DNA of 64,000 nt, taken from assembly GCA_963555705.1 (NCBI GenBank), contig OY743170.1, positions 34,108,618-34,172,617 on the forward strand, written 5' to 3'. Of the stretch, positions 10,523 through 23,638 are shown piece after piece. The position numbers and the translations under genes were made by a program. The DNA is from Ligustrum vulgare (lineage: Eukaryota; Streptophyta; Magnoliopsida; Lamiales; Oleaceae). The stretch's first letter is position 1. Each line of letters begins with the position of its first letter. Under the pieces are notes generated by a model, which made no database searches, was not told where the DNA came from, and saw only the letters and a list, made by a program, of their open reading frames with translations.

Positions 10523-12557
10523 AGAGGCATTGCTTGCTTACTTGGCTCATAGCTTGAAGATATATTCTATCAGTAGGAAAGGAAGGTAAGTTGAATCCCA
10601 CCTGTTTTGAGTTCCCGAAGAGCAAAAGATTGAATTCATTCTTCCTTGCCCGGTAATCTGGCTTAGCTTCTTGATTGTCTATTTCCATATAAGACATCTA
10701 TGTTATACTAGCATCTTGAGGGGAAATAGGATTCTGAGGTGGCAGGATTTACTATAGCCCTATGGTAGTAATGCTTGGTTCGGCTCACGAGGATCTTTTC
10801 CCCCGGTACTAGATAATTTGACTCCAATTTCGACATTTTCATCTCTCTCTTCTATCCTATCTATCTCCTTCGTAGAGGAGAGCATTAATGATGGAGCAGA
10901 GCAAGAAAATATCCCTCTAACGACCAAAAGAATTAGTTAAAATTTTTGAATATGTAATTTTTGTGAGACCCCAAACATCAATCATCTAGGCAAAAAGACA
11001 CTTGCCTATTGAATCTTTAATGATGAGGTTAGCTTTTTAGGCTCCAACTCCGAAACCTTGGCAAAAGTTTTTGGAATTTGGATTCCATGAAAGCATTAAT
11101 TTTAAAAAATTAGGCTACGTTCTCTTTATATTTTAGTTTTCTATTTTCATTTTCAAAAATGTTTTCGATTCTCAGTGCTCTTTTAAAAATTACTGAAAAA
11201 CATTTAGTTTGTTATTTCTGAAAACTATTTTCAAAAATGAAAAGTTGGAAAACACATTCTGTTTGAAATTTTGCAGAATTTTTTTTTTATGTACTTGTAA
11301 TATTGCTTACGAAGAAATTTATAAAATGATATTTTGTGGATAGGGACAACCTTCTTGATCACAAAAAATGATATTTTGTTTAGCTATTATGAGTTTCGAT
11401 TTTCTAAATTTGAAAAGTCAAATCTATTTTTTATTTTAAAAGGGTAAAACAAAGAGTTTTTAAAAATTTATTATCATATAGACTCTTTAAATTAAAATAA
11501 TTTTTTTTTTTATTTCGAGGATTTTTGAATGAGGACAGCTGTTCTTATTTAGCTAACTTCAAGAGTTTTGTGAAAATAAATTTTAGCTATAAATGATAAT
11601 TTGTGAAAGAAAAAAATTTAGCTATAAATAATATTAGAAATGATAATTTGTAAATAATACTAGAATTTTTTTTTTTTTTTTTTTTTGAGTTACTAGAAAT
11701 AAATTTTAGCTATAAATAATATTAGAAATGATAATTTCTAAAAGGAAAAAAATGGTGTTGGCTTAATTAAAAAAAAAAAAGAAGTGAAAACACGGGTTTT
11801 CGGATTCGTAAAGAAAACGCGAAAGACGTTAAAACTATGTTTTATTTGCAAAATTTGTTTTCTGTTTTTCATTTTTATTTCAAAAAACAGTGCAATAGAA
11901 CGTGTTTTCTGCATCTTCGGAAATAGAAAACAGAAAACAGCTGGAAATAGCTATTTAAAGGTGCGCAACAGTATACCTTTAATTCTGCATCAATTAATAT
12001 GATTTCAATTCTGACCAAGATCTTCATCCTTGAGTCTTCTCTAATATTCCTTTAAGAACAAGATTGCACAGATGTGTGGACATCTCAGGATCAAGAACTC
12101 AACACACAAGATTAGCCAACGAGAGATAAAGCTCCCTCATATTGTAATAGGGGGTGGTCGACTTGACAAATGGGATGAGGGGGACGGCCACCTCCTTCAC
12201 TATATGTAGGGGAGGGTTTCAAAGCCATCCCCTCCTTCTGAGCCTCCTACTTATCCAACAAGTAACCCATTATTAGTTCCTATTTAATTATGCAATCCTC
12301 GGACTTTCTAACTTGGTACGAGTAAGTCCTTCAATTCTTATTTAGGCTACCAGAAGGACCTAATTGGATTTATATAATGTAGGCTCCTAATAATTAGATC
12401 TGTCAATCCAATCAATAACTGTCTAATCTAATTATTAAATAATTCACACATTCTACTAAAGGTAAATTATTGCAACTCCTATTTGTATAAAATAATCATA
12501 GAAGCTAGATATATAATTCCTGTAATTAATTTATCCCTCGACTTGTCAGTCTAACAA
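10433..12557. repeat. Tandem duplication, copy A
   Basis: Starts TTATCTGAATTTTTGC inside the RNase H trace of Copia 2. It is followed by about 590 bp of unidentified sequence, an 836-bp insertion (11113-11948) and then LTR-like sequence of element R ending CTTGTCAGTCTAA. Copy B at 12558-13904 repeats everything except the insertion. Confidence 0.88.
11113..11948. mobile_element. AT-rich insertion present only in copy A
   Basis: Opens GGCTACGTTCTCTTT after TTAAAAAATTA and ends near AGCTGGAAAT. The corresponding site in copy B holds a different ~60-bp stretch. An inner AGAACGTG near 11900 mirrors the start only loosely. Three copies of a TTTAGCTATAAAT..AATGATAATTT unit lie at 11580-11735. The class is unknown and there is no coding capacity. 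Confidence 0.5.
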
Positions 12558-13904
12558 TTATCTGAATTTTTGCTTATTTGAAATCTTCTCTCAACAAGGA
12601 CACCTTGTACACTAAAAGGGAGCATTTAGATAATTGTCAGTATTAAGAGAGGTATTGCTTGCTTACTTAGATCACAACTTGAAGATATATTCTATCAGCA
12701 GGAAAGGAAGGTAAGTCGAATCCCACTCATTTTGAGTTCTCAAAGAGCAAAAGATTGAGTTCATTCCTCCTCGCTCGATAGCTGGATTGGCTTCTTGATT
12801 GTATATTTCCATAGAAAACATCTATGTTATATCAGCATCTTGAGGGGAAATAGGAGTTTGAGGTGGCAGAATTTACCACTATAGCCCTATGGTAGTGATG
12901 GTTCGTCCAGCTCATGGGGATCTTTTCCCTCGATACCAGATAATTTGACTCCAACTTTGTCCTTTCCATCTATCCCTTCTATCCCATCTATCCCCTTGTT
13001 AGAGGAGAGCATTAATGATGGACCAGAGCAAGAAAATATCCCTCTTATGGCAGAACGAATTAGTTAAAATTGTTGAAGATGCAATTTTTGTGAGAGCCCA
13101 GACATCAACCATCAAGGCAAAAGACCACGGCATATTGAGTCTTCAATGATGAGGTTAGCTTTTCAGGCTCCAACTCCGAAACCTTGGCAAAAGTTTTTAG
13201 AATTTGGATTCCATGAAAGAATTAATTTTAAAAAATTAATCTTTCTTAAAAACAAGAAAGCTCTAGACTTTATTAATTCTAGTTAATGATCATTAATTAG
13301 CTATTTAAAGGTGCGCAACAGTATACCTTTAATTCTGCAACAATTAATATGATCTCAATTCTGACCAAGATCTTCACCCTTGAATCTTCTCTAGTATTCC
13401 TTCAAGAACAAGATTGCACAGATGTGTGGACATCTCAGGATCAAGAACTCAACACATAAGATTAGCCAACAAGAGATAAAGCTCTTTCATATGTAATGGG
13501 GGTGGCCGACCTGGCGAATGGGATGAAGGGGATGGCCACCTCCTTCACTATATGTAGGGGAGGGTTGCAAAACCATCCCCTCCTTCTGGGCCTCCTACTT
13601 ATCCAACAAGTAACGCATTATTAGTTCCTATTTAATTATGCAATCCTCGGACTTTCTAACTTGGTACGAGTAAGTCCTTCAATTCTTATTTAGGCTAGAA
13701 AAAGGACCCAATTGGATTTATATAATATAGGCTTACAATATTTAGATCCTGCCAATCCAATCAATAACTGTGTAATCTAATTATTTAATAATTCACACAT
13801 TCTACTAAAGGCAAATTATTGCAACTCCTAATTGTATAAAATAATCATAGAAGCTAGATATATAACTCCGGTAATTAGTTTATCCCTCTGACTTGTCAGT
13901 CTAA
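12558..13904. repeat. Tandem duplication, copy B
   Basis: Second copy of 10433-12557 without the insertion. The first 90 bp again carry the Copia RNase H trace (GACAAGGACACCTTGTA), so the duplication post-dates the joining of Copia 2 with element R. To the right the R LTR sequence continues uniquely beyond 13904. Confidence 0.88.
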
Positions 13905-15211
13905 TATTTTTTGCTCGTTTGAGTCCGATAACTAATTAGACATGCAAATGACCATATCACCTAATTAATTACATACGTTTCTTAAATTAATAATCTTATT
14001 GCTATGATTTTTATTTAGCATCAATTTCTAAATACTAAGCTTAGATTCTGAAATAATACTCGTATTAGATATTTAAGCACTCTCCTTAACTCCATTAAAG
14101 AAAGCAACAGATTCCTCTTGCAATACGTAATGTTTACTATCTCACTTTCACTCAGCTCCTAACATGTTGACCATATCAATGATTGATCTCACCCATATCA
14201 TATTAAAGATCCTAAGGATTGTTACATAATAAATACCATCGAAGAAGGATCAAGAAAATCTATATGACTGTCAAGTGGAATCTTAATTTCTGCGCATAAT
14301 TATGCTATAGAATTTATTCCACTATACTTATTGTCAACGGGTTCAAATTTTAATACAAATTTTCTCACCCGCTGCGGCACTAAGATCCGATCTTAGTCAG
14401 CCTTCCAACCCAATTTGCTTACAATTATGAAAGAACAAACAGATTTAAAGGAACCAAAATGAAATGCAACACACAACACAAAGCATACAGGAATCCTTTC
14501 CAACTTTTATTGCCTCAATAAAAGAACACTCACGTTTTTGCAAGGTACACAACAATGGCACTGATTTTCTCTCTAGGCCTTTGTGACTCTTGCCAAGATA
14601 AATACAAAATTTGTTTGCAGTTGACACCCCCAACTGCTAGGGTCAGATTTCAAGTTTTCCCACCAAGAAACCCTCCCAAACTGCCCATGTAACTGCCATA
14701 CATGTGCTAATCCGAATTTCCATGTCAAAGCCTTTGACATGTGCCTAGTAACTACCACACTGGAACATGAAGTCAGTCAGCTCCAACTTGCTGCCTTCCT
14801 AGTGAATCCGAGTTTGCATGCAACCGAGAGTCGAGCCGAAGGTAAACACTGCAACCTGCCAAAGCATGCTGAGATCCTCCCGTGCCATGCCAATCTGCCC
14901 AACGAACTTGCCATGCACAACAAGCTAATTCAATGCTCCCGAGTTACTCCCGCTTCGCCTTGAACTGGTCCCACGAAATGCACCCACCGAAGCACATTTC
15001 TACCAAGGCCTCGACATGAGATCAAGGCGATGCCCATGTCTTAGCCAATCCGAGCATCAAGGTGCTAACACTTATCCTAAAGTATATCAATGTCGTTACT
15101 GACGACTCCACTACTCTCGACGGTTATGTTAAATCGCCTACTTCAATTAGATAGAGTAATAAACAAATGAACCTCAATATAATAAAGTGTCTATCTTTGT
15201 TCTAAGTTCTT
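13235..15211 (-). mobile_element. 3' LTR of nested Copia element R (partial)
   Basis: 13850-14331 plus 15071-15211 match 31786-32360 plus 51251-51332, the 5' LTR of the same element. The first ~117 bp of this LTR (equivalent of 51333-51449) are missing at the border with the Tat element at 15212. A solo LTR (14332-15070) interrupts it. The inner end near 13235 is uncertain because the region is also part of the tandem duplication. Confidence 0.65.
14332..15070. mobile_element. Solo LTR with 5-bp target duplication
   Basis: 739 bp starting TGTCAACGGGTTC and ending GGTGCTAACA, flanked by CTTAT at 14327-14331 and 15071-15075. The homologous LTR near 32310 lacks this sequence and reads straight through, which confirms an insertion. 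No internal region is present. The family was not recognised. Confidence 0.85.
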
Positions 15212-16439
15212 TGTTCACTGATTTAACACCACAAGTGTACGGGTCTTGACAAGTAATTTAGTGGACTTTTAGAGTCCGAGCTCACTTACGCACATGAAAT
15301 TTTCCTCTCGGGTTTAAATCAACTCTACATAATTAGTCAACCGTGTTAACGAACAGCTGGTTGTAATAATTAGGTGCATGGAATACAAGAACTCAATTAA
15401 GAATACAATAACAACAAACTTATAACTCTATCGCTCATTCAATTACCGAATTTTATTCCTAGGTCTAGATCATTAGCTCACCTCTCAGATTATGAAAACG
15501 ATCTAATTAATGAATTAGTGGTCAATTAATTCATGCATTGAACACAAAATAGAATCATACACATGTAATCAAGCTGTAAACTTAGAACAATATAATTGAA
15601 AGCGTAAACTAGCTACATTGTTAATCCCAACAATTTGTTTAGTTACACATAATATAGGAGAAAAAAATGCAGTAAATAACTAAAATAAACATCATAAGAA
15701 AATTGAAGAGAAAAGTAAAAGAACTCTTGCACTGTGTCTTCACAAATTGCTCTCAGAATCTCCTTGCCTTTGCTTCTAATTTATGCTCCAAAATCTCCAA
15801 GGTAAGATGGTGAATAGTGCCTCTTGAATATATGTGCCAAGGTCCTCAATTCGTGCATGATAAGTCTCTTTTATAGATTCTCCAAGAAACTTAGGCTAAA
15901 CCACAGATGGGATTTTCTCTCGCTAGACTGGATAGCCACGCGGCCGCGCAGTAGAACCAAAACAGGTTCTGTTAATTCGAATATTTTGGTACGACCACCT
16001 GGTAGGTTTGGCGTAGCCGCACAGTACAATTCCTCCAACACGTTTTCATCTTTTTTGGTGCTTTTAAGTAGGTCCCTGAACTTTATTTGCACATGAATCC
16101 TTCATCTTCTGATTGTAGAATTGAGTCCCTGAACTTTCCAAACACTTCAAATTTTCTTCCAAACTTCAATACATCTTCAATTGAGCTCTTGAATTCGGAT
16201 TTCTTTCTCTTGGCTCTCCTTCGAAATCTCAGTTGATGACATCAACATCCATTTTTCTCTTTTTAGTTTCAATTAGCTTCCAAATATGCATTATTCAATT
16301 TTATTGCTTCGTTCTTTCATGATTGGGAGAATTTCTACAATGTAAAAAAATATAAAACAATTATATAATAATTATTCAAGAATAACGATAATTTATTCTA
16401 ATTTAGATATATAAATAAATGTATAAAATACACTTATCA
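15212..16439 (-). repeat. Tat element 3' LTR
   Basis: Starts TGTTCACTGATTTAAC and ends ATACACTTATCA. It matches 22148-23638 along its length but lacks an internal block of about 260 bp present in the other LTR after AGTCCG. The flanking sequence read on the minus strand, CTAGTTTGATGGT then TGATAAGTG, fits a degraded polypurine tract. Confidence 0.88.
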
Positions 16440-19400
16440 ACCATCAAACTAGAATTATTGTTCGTCCTCGAACAATCTAAAATTAAACTAATGAATCAGA
16501 AAGAAATTGCAAAGTAACAAATGTCTTTTTTGTTGTGTTGACATGTTCACCATAAGCCTCAACAATCCAAATCAAGTCACATTTTGGCAAAGAGTTTTGA
16601 ACAACAAAGTAAAAATAGTTCTAGACAAGTCATGCTCAATTTTCAAGTGTATGTGAATAATCAATATCAAATGCCTACTTATGCAAAAATATACTTAACA
16701 CTGTATGGCTCATTATGCGAAATCAATCTCGAATCTCATGTGGTCACCCTAATGATTTTCCTTAAATCACTCATGAAAGATCATAACTTACTGTTTTTCT
16801 CTCAAATTCCATGTTTCCCTCTATTGTGGTTTCTAACATTTGAATATTGCATTTTTCTGCACAAGATAGTCATAATTAGAAGTATGCAGGTTCAACAAGT
16901 CAAAAGTAGGCAATCCTCAATTTTCACAATTTTAGTCAACAAGGCTTATACCGAACAGTTTTTTTTATGGACGAATTTTCCTCTTTATATCCATGTCTTT
17001 TACCATCTTTGTGCAAAAATTTCATACTTGCTTTCTATATGACCCATGTAGCGAGCTTTAGGTCGATAACTCCCAAGCCCTTTAGGGCACCAGGTTCAAA
17101 AAACCCCTCAGACTTATTACCCGAGTCATAAAGTCTTAAGCAGAAAAGTTAAAGATGTTTTAATGTCTTATGTGTAAGTTCACTCTCCGTACTTGCTTTC
17201 TAATTGATCCCTATAGCGAGAGTTGGGCTTAGTGTTGACAACGGGGCGGATCGGGCCCCGGGTCGGGGCGAATCGATCCATTGATCAGCGGACCGATCCG
17301 CCAGATTTTTTTTAAAATATATTTTAAATTAAACATTTTAAGAAAAAATTAAATTCTTTTTTTTAAAATTTGTTTATTTTATTGAAACGGGGTGGATCGT
17401 GGATCGATCCGCCCCGCCGATCCGCGGATCGAGATTTTTTCCAATCGGGTCTGATCGAATCGGCGGGTCGATGGAGCGGATCGAATTTATTTTGCCATCA
17501 CTAGTTGGGCTGATAGCTCCCAACTCAATTGAGTTTAGGGTACCAAGTTTTAAAAACCCTTAAAAGCTTACTTCCTCGAGTCAAAAAGGCATTTGAAGAG
17601 TAGAATAAGACCTTCAACATTTTTCTATTTTTATGCTGGTTATGGTTTATACCCGTTGACTAAATTGTCTTAACTAAAGTGCAACCAAGAATCACAAACC
17701 TCCAATCCATCAAACACGCACATCCTAACCATTCCACCCCAAACTAGCTTTTTGAGCTGTTTGATTCTAAGTTAGGGACAGGATGTCTAATGATCTAAGT
17801 TTAGGGATTTGATAAGTTATTCCTAAGTTCAATGTGCATAATTATGTCCCAAGTGTATTAAATACACTCCTACACAAGTGATAATCCCACAAAGGCTATG
17901 TGCGCTAGGAGATGAAATCAAAAAAGTCATGACTAGTCAATGAAATTGATGTTTTTGTGTTGTCCACTTACCACGCCAAAACACAAATTTATTCATATAT
18001 ATATATATATATATATTGCATAGAATTTCCCAAATGATAGAAGGTAAGTGAAGCACTTGAAGTACATGAAGCATTTAGCTTGAAATAGTAATTTTCACCC
18101 CCAAACTAAAACTACACATTTCCATCAATGTATGTCATGAAGATATGATATTTTAAACAAAAGAAACATAAAAATGAGGGGTTCAAGTACTTCTCGGGTT
18201 TGGAGATGTAAAGTTTTCAATTTGGAGCTTTTTCCTTGAAAGCAAGCTTGGTTGATTTCAATGTGATGAATGATGAAGTTGATGTGTACCTCGCACAATG
18301 AAACCAATAACTCAGTCACGACAAAAGTTATAAGCAGGTATAATCAATCACATATACAACACCCAAACTAAGAGCAAAGAATAAGTATGAACTTGATTTA
18401 AAGTGGTCAACTACCCCCATTCAGCCTCAACATGGCTATGAAAAATCGAAATATTACCTAGCCATATTTGGACACATGAAAGTATTTTATGTGATCTCAA
18501 ACATGTCAAATATTCAAGTTAATTGAAGTCCAATAGTGAGATGATGTTGCAAAAATTGATGCCGAAGCTGAGAATTGTGCATAAAGCTTGCAATGACCCT
18601 TAATGTAGAGCCTAAGTGTGCCCATGACTTCAAATCAAATTTTATGCACTTGTGATGATGCAAATCATGAAGGGATTTCACAAAATCAATGTTCAATATG
18701 AAATGATGAATTTTGTTCAAAAGAATCTACAAAAAATTGATGAAAGTCTCACTTAAAGATTTTAACAAACACCTTGAGTGCATTCTTAAATGTGAAGACA
18801 AATCTTAAACGTGAAGACAAATCAGGCACTTGGATGAAGGAAGTTATCCCAAAATTTTGACCTATGTTTTACAATCAAATCATCACAAGATTCTAGCCTA
18901 ATTCATCACTCATCAACCCGTAAACTCGAATTCTTCATAAAAGCAAGAAATCCTCAAAATTTTGTAAAGTTGTAGGTTAAAGAGGAATTTCATACCGTTT
19001 GGAAGATTGGAATGTGATGCAAACTTGTGTGATATTCAATTCCATGTGAGAGAATGCAATGTAGGTGATATGCTATGTTGGGGGTGATTTTGGGGAGAAA
19101 AAACGAGGCTAAAATTTATGAATTAGAATGATTTATCAAAGTGTATAAAAATCTGTCAAAATTGACCTACAGGTAACTACGCAGCCGTGCAGTAGGAAGT
19201 GTGGTGGTCGCGCAGGAAAACGCTGTAAGGTTCTACTGTTTTGAAGGGTAATGCATGGCCACCAGAGTGCAATGGCGTGGCCGCGTGGTTTTCTGGCTGA
19301 AAAGGATCTTTTATGCCAATTTCGAATTTCAATTCCAATTTCTAACCCCAAAACACCTTGTTTTCAATAAGCTCACTCACCTAACATTACTTCTTACTTT

Positions 19401-19880
19401 GAACTAAGGTTCCATGCATGAGTTCATGATTTAAACGTATATTTCAAGCATGCCATGTAAACCAACTAATACTAATGCATTTACAAGTTTTCATGCAGCA
19501 AATTATGCTTTCACTTCTAAGGCTAGATACTTATGATGAAGTTGATGTCAACATACTTAACATAAATAATATGCTCATGGTAACTTCATAATGTGAAACA
19601 AAGATGATGGGCAAAAGCAAAACTCAATGTTGTCAACGAAAATACTACTAAAGCATATAAATCCTAAATTACTCAAAAAGCATAAAATTAAGCATCAAAA
19701 AATAATAAACGGAAACGGGTTGGGTTGGGTTATCTCTCAATAAGCGCTCCATTTAAAGTCTAAAGCCCCAATTTTGTTAGAGATCTTCAAGGTGGCTCAA
19801 GGGTTGGTATCAAAACAACTTCTCCCTTTTTGGACTTGTTCTTCATACACCCCTTAACATCGTGTTTTTGCTTCCCTTTG
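16440..19880. other. Non-coding interior of the Tat element
   Basis: No reverse transcriptase, RNase H or integrase motif is seen on either strand. About 17020-17170 and 17195-17620 are diverged copies of one unit (TTGCTTTCTA, TAGCTCCCAA, AAAACCCCT). The second is split by a hAT MITE. An (AT)n tract lies near 17998-18016. Confidence 0.6.
17230..17503. mobile_element. hAT MITE inside the Tat element
   Basis: 274 bp starting TAGTGTTGACAA and ending TTGCCATCACTA, flanked by a perfect 8-bp duplication GTTGGGCT at 17222-17229 and 17504-17511. The interior has GC-rich GGATCGATCCGC-type subterminal repeats. No coding capacity. Confidence 0.9.
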
Positions 19881-19884
19881 TCCT

Positions 19885-20133
19885 TCAAAATGGATTCCAC
19901 TTCAATCTTTGAGCAATCTCAAGATTGGGATCATGGTTCTCCATTTGTGTAAGGTTGAATGTTATATTTTCTTCCTCCAATCTAAAGATAACTTCCCTCC
20001 TCTCAACATCAATTAATGCTCTAGCGGTCGCAAGGAATGGCCTACCCAAGATCAATGGCATCTTATCATTCTCTTCTATATCCAAGATCACAAAATCTGC
20101 GGAAAACACAAGCCCATCAGTTCTAACAAGCAC
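19885..20133 (-). pseudogene. Tat/Athila aspartic protease fragment
   Basis: The minus strand encodes 82 residues including VFSADFVILDIEEN and PLILGRPFLATARALIDV, the C-terminal half of the retropepsin-like protease typical of Athila/Tat pol. The catalytic D-S/T-G triad should lie upstream but is out of frame or lost. The frame stops at 19885, where RT would normally follow. Confidence 0.82.
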
Positions 20134-20474
20134 ATCTTCTATTACCCCATTTAGGAAACCTGATTTATCTGTCAGATAGTTGCAACACTATAGTCTTTGG
20201 TGTCGGATCTCCCAAGTTCAACTTCCTGTAAACAGAAAGTGGCACTAAGTTAATGCTAGACCCCAAATCACATAAAACCTTATGATATCTTAAATCACCA
20301 ATTAAACAAGGAATTGAGAAACTCCCCGGATCTTTTACTTTTGGTGGTAGCTTATTCTAGATTATAGCACTGCACTCTTCATTCAATGCTACCGTTTCAC
20401 AATCTTCAAGTCTCTTTTTCTTTGCCATTAATTCTTTTAAAAACTTTGAATAACTCGGAATCTTTCTAATTGCC

Positions 20475-22049
20475 TCAAGGAAGGGAATATTGATATGCAA
20501 CTTTCTTAACATGTCCAGAAAACTTATTGAATTGTTGTCCCCTTAAGTGTCGCGCCACTCTTCCTGGATATGGAATTGGTGGCACATAGGGTTTTACAGC
20601 TGATTTTGCTAACCTCTCCTCCTCATAATTCATTTTCTTTGGTCCCTCAGGCAGATTCAACATATTCTCCTGCTCTTTTTGTGCTTTACCTCCATCAGGT
20701 AGATCTTTCTCTTTCGGACTCCCTTCATTCTTCTTCTCAACCACTTGATCAGATTTCTTAGTTTCTACTTCTTTCAGCTATACCCCACTTTTGGTGGTGA
20801 TGGCACAAACATTCTCCCTTGGTTTGCTTACTGTATTGCTAGGAAACTATCTGGGTTGTCTTTCTGTTCTTGTCACTGCTAGCTGCCCTACTTGATTCTT
20901 CAGTTCCTTGATTTCAGATTGTTGAGTCTGCAGCATTTCTTGTTGGCTTTTGACAAGATGTACGATTATATCCATATTCTCCTTAAGGGTCATCTGAACT
21001 TGCTACTGCTTCTGCTGTTGTTGCTGATGAAAGCCAAGAGGATTCTAAACATTTTGATTGTTTGACCAAGAGAAGTTGGAATGCTTTCTCCACTCAGGAT
21101 TATAAGTTTGAGAGTAAGGCCCCTTTTGCCGTTGATTATTTCCCATGTAGTTAACCTTCTCTATAGCTGTTTGATCCTGAATTGTAGTAGGATACTCATG
21201 AATTCCATGATTTCAAAATAGTTTTCACAAAACTGATTTGCATGAATGGCATGCACTGGCTACTTCCCCAAATTGTCAAATTTCTTCACCAAAGCATCAA
21301 CAGTAGCATTTAACTTAGTGATCCCATCTACTTCCAAGAGTCCTTTAGTATTTTACAAATCTCAATCTGAGTACCATTGGTAACTATTTGCTGCCATCTT
21401 CTCAAATATTGCTAATGCTTCCTCATAATCAAATCCATCAATGATCCACTTGCAGTTGATTCCGCATGCCTCTTGTTCTCATAGGTCAGGCCATTGTGAA
21501 GTTGCTGAATTAGTATACAATCATCTATGCCATGAGTAGGACATTTCCTAAGCAACTTATTGAACCTCCCCAAGCTTCGAAGATCAACTCCCAACTTCAT
21601 TTTTACAACTTTTGTTGGAACTCCATTCATGTGCTTGCATGTCACAAATTTCTTGGAAAGCTTGTAGATTCGCATGGGAATCTTTAGAAGGTACCCCATG
21701 GAAGGCAGCTGATTGTTGGATCAACGAGATCAATGAAGTTTTGATCTCATAGTTATTGGCAGGAATGGTTGGTGGCATGACACATGTCCTGATATTTTCC
21801 ACAAGTTGGACCATGTATTCCCTCAAAGGTCGTCCTCTTCCAGCTTGAGGCTGTTTCCCTTGTGCCTTATTGATTTTGATTAACCAATGGATTGTTAGGA
21901 ATTATGGGGTTATTTGGAACCCCTTCAGCTGCCATTCCCAAGTTTGGTATTTGAGCTGCTTGTAACTGATATCTACGCCTCCTTCTCAAGGTACGCTCGA
22001 TTTCTGAATCAAAAGGAAACAAATCACAACTCTTAGATCTCCTTAACAT
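20475..22049 (-). pseudogene. Tat/Athila gag remnant
   Basis: Broken minus-strand reading. It has a start-proximal FDSEIERTLRRRRRYQ near 22000, an ANNYEIKTSLISLIQQSAAF and LQAFQEICD block near 21690-21770, a capsid-like LRKCPTHGIDDCILIQQLHNGL block near 21510, and a lysine/glutamate-rich linker (20475-20744). These are the landmarks of plant Athila/Tat gag. At least three frames are needed, so it is not functional. Confidence 0.82.
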
Positions 22050-22122
22050 AAAAATAAAAAAAAATACGAAAATAGGAATTCAAACTAAAACAAAAATCAA
22101 AAGAAATTGATATTAATCACAA

Positions 22123-22147
22123 ATCTCCGGCAAAGACGTCAAAAACT
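22123..22147 (-). other. Primer-binding site of the Tat element (tRNA-Asp type)
   Basis: Directly inside the right LTR the minus strand reads TTGACGTCTTTGCCGGAGA. The canonical Athila/Tat primer site is TGGCGCCGTTGCCGGGGA, so this is a mutated version. Confidence 0.6.
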
Positions 22148-23638
22148 TGTTCATTGATTTAACTCCACAAATGTATGGGTCATGACAAGTAATATAGTGT
22201 ACTTTTAAAGTCCGGGTTATCGTATCCATAAGGGATTGGATTAATTACCAAAATTATTTTAATTCCCACTTTATTTGAATGACAAATAATTGAAGATGAG
22301 ATGATCCTAAAGATTAAGTTAAAAACAATAAATAATTAATAAAAGTGTGTTTTTGAATCAATTGATGTAGAGTTGAGATTTCACGATTTCACGTAGTCAA
22401 TACCTTCAATTTCGTCATTCTAATTTTAATCTACTAATGTGATCGGTCGAGCTCACTTATGCACATAAAATTCCCCTCTCGGGTTTGAATCAACTTTACC
22501 TAATCAGTCAACCCTATTAACGAACAACTGGTTGTAATTATTAGGTGCATGAAATAGAAGAACTCAATTAAGACCGCAATAACAACGAAGGTATATCTCT
22601 ATCGCTCATTTAATTACCGGGTTTTATTCCTAGGTCTAGATCATTAGCTCGCCTCTCGAATTATGAAAACGATCCAACTAATCAATGAATTAGTTTGTCA
22701 GTTAATTAAGGCATTGAATACAAAATAAAACCATACATATGCAGTCAAATCGTAAACTTAGAACAATGTAATTGAAAGCATAAAAATACTCTACATCGTT
22801 AATCCCAACAATTTGATTAGTTGCACATAACATAGGAAAACAAAATGCAGTAAATAACTAAACTAAACATCATAAGCAAATTGAAGAGAAAATTAAAAGA
22901 ACTCCTACACCAAGAAGTATCTTCACGAATTTCTCTTTGAATCTCCTTGCATTTGCCTCCAATTTATGCTCCAAAATCTCCAAGGTAAGATGGTGAATCA
23001 TGCCTCTTGAATATGTGTGCCAAGGTCCTCAATTCATGCATGATAAGTCCCTTTTATAGATTTTTCAAGAAACCTAGGTTAAACCACACAGAAGTCGGTG
23101 CATGGGCTTTTCTCTCCCTGGGCCGGATAGCCACGAGGCTGCTCAGGCTAACTTGTGGTGGCCGCGCAGTAGAACCAAAACATGTTCTGTTAATTTGAAT
23201 ATTTTGGCGCAACCACCTGGTATGTTTAGCGTGGCTACGTAGTACAATTCCTCTAGAGTGGTTATATCTTTTCTGGTGCGTTTTAGTAGGTCATTGAACT
23301 TTATTTGCACATGAGTCCTTCATCTTCTGATTGTAGCAATTGAGTCCCTGAACTTTCCAAACAATTCAAATTTTCTTCCAAACTTCAATCCATCTTCAAT
23401 TGAGCCCTTGAATTCAAATTTCTTCCTCTTGGCTCTCCTTGGAAATCCAAGTTGATGACATCAACATACATTTTGCTCTTCTTAGTTCCAATCAGCTTCC
23501 AAATGTACATTATTCGATTTTATTGCTTCATTCTTCCATGTTTGGGAGAATTCCTACAATGTAAACAAATATAAAACATAATAACAATAAATTATTCTAA
23601 TTTAGATATATTAATAAATGTATAAAATACACTTATCA
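22148..23638 (-). repeat. Tat element 5' LTR
   Basis: Starts TGTTCATTGATTTAACTCC and ends AAATACACTTATCA. It is the fuller of the two LTR copies (1491 bp). Confidence 0.88.

Larger units (their letters stand above)
15212..23638 (-). mobile_element. Tat/Athila-type Ty3/gypsy element without reverse transcriptase
   Basis: Two LTRs (15212-16439 and 22148-23638) bound a 5.7-kb interior read on the - strand. A tRNA-Asp-like primer site lies next to the right LTR and a gag-protease remnant follows. About 3.4 kb below the protease has no recognisable RT, RNase H or integrase. The outer flanks (TTCTT and GCTGC) do not form a target duplication. Inside it is a hAT MITE (17230-17503). Confidence 0.85.

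Noticed and set aside
16584..17042. 152-residue open frame on the + strand inside the Tat element
   Set aside because: No recognisable motif, hydrophobic low-complexity composition, and antisense to the element.
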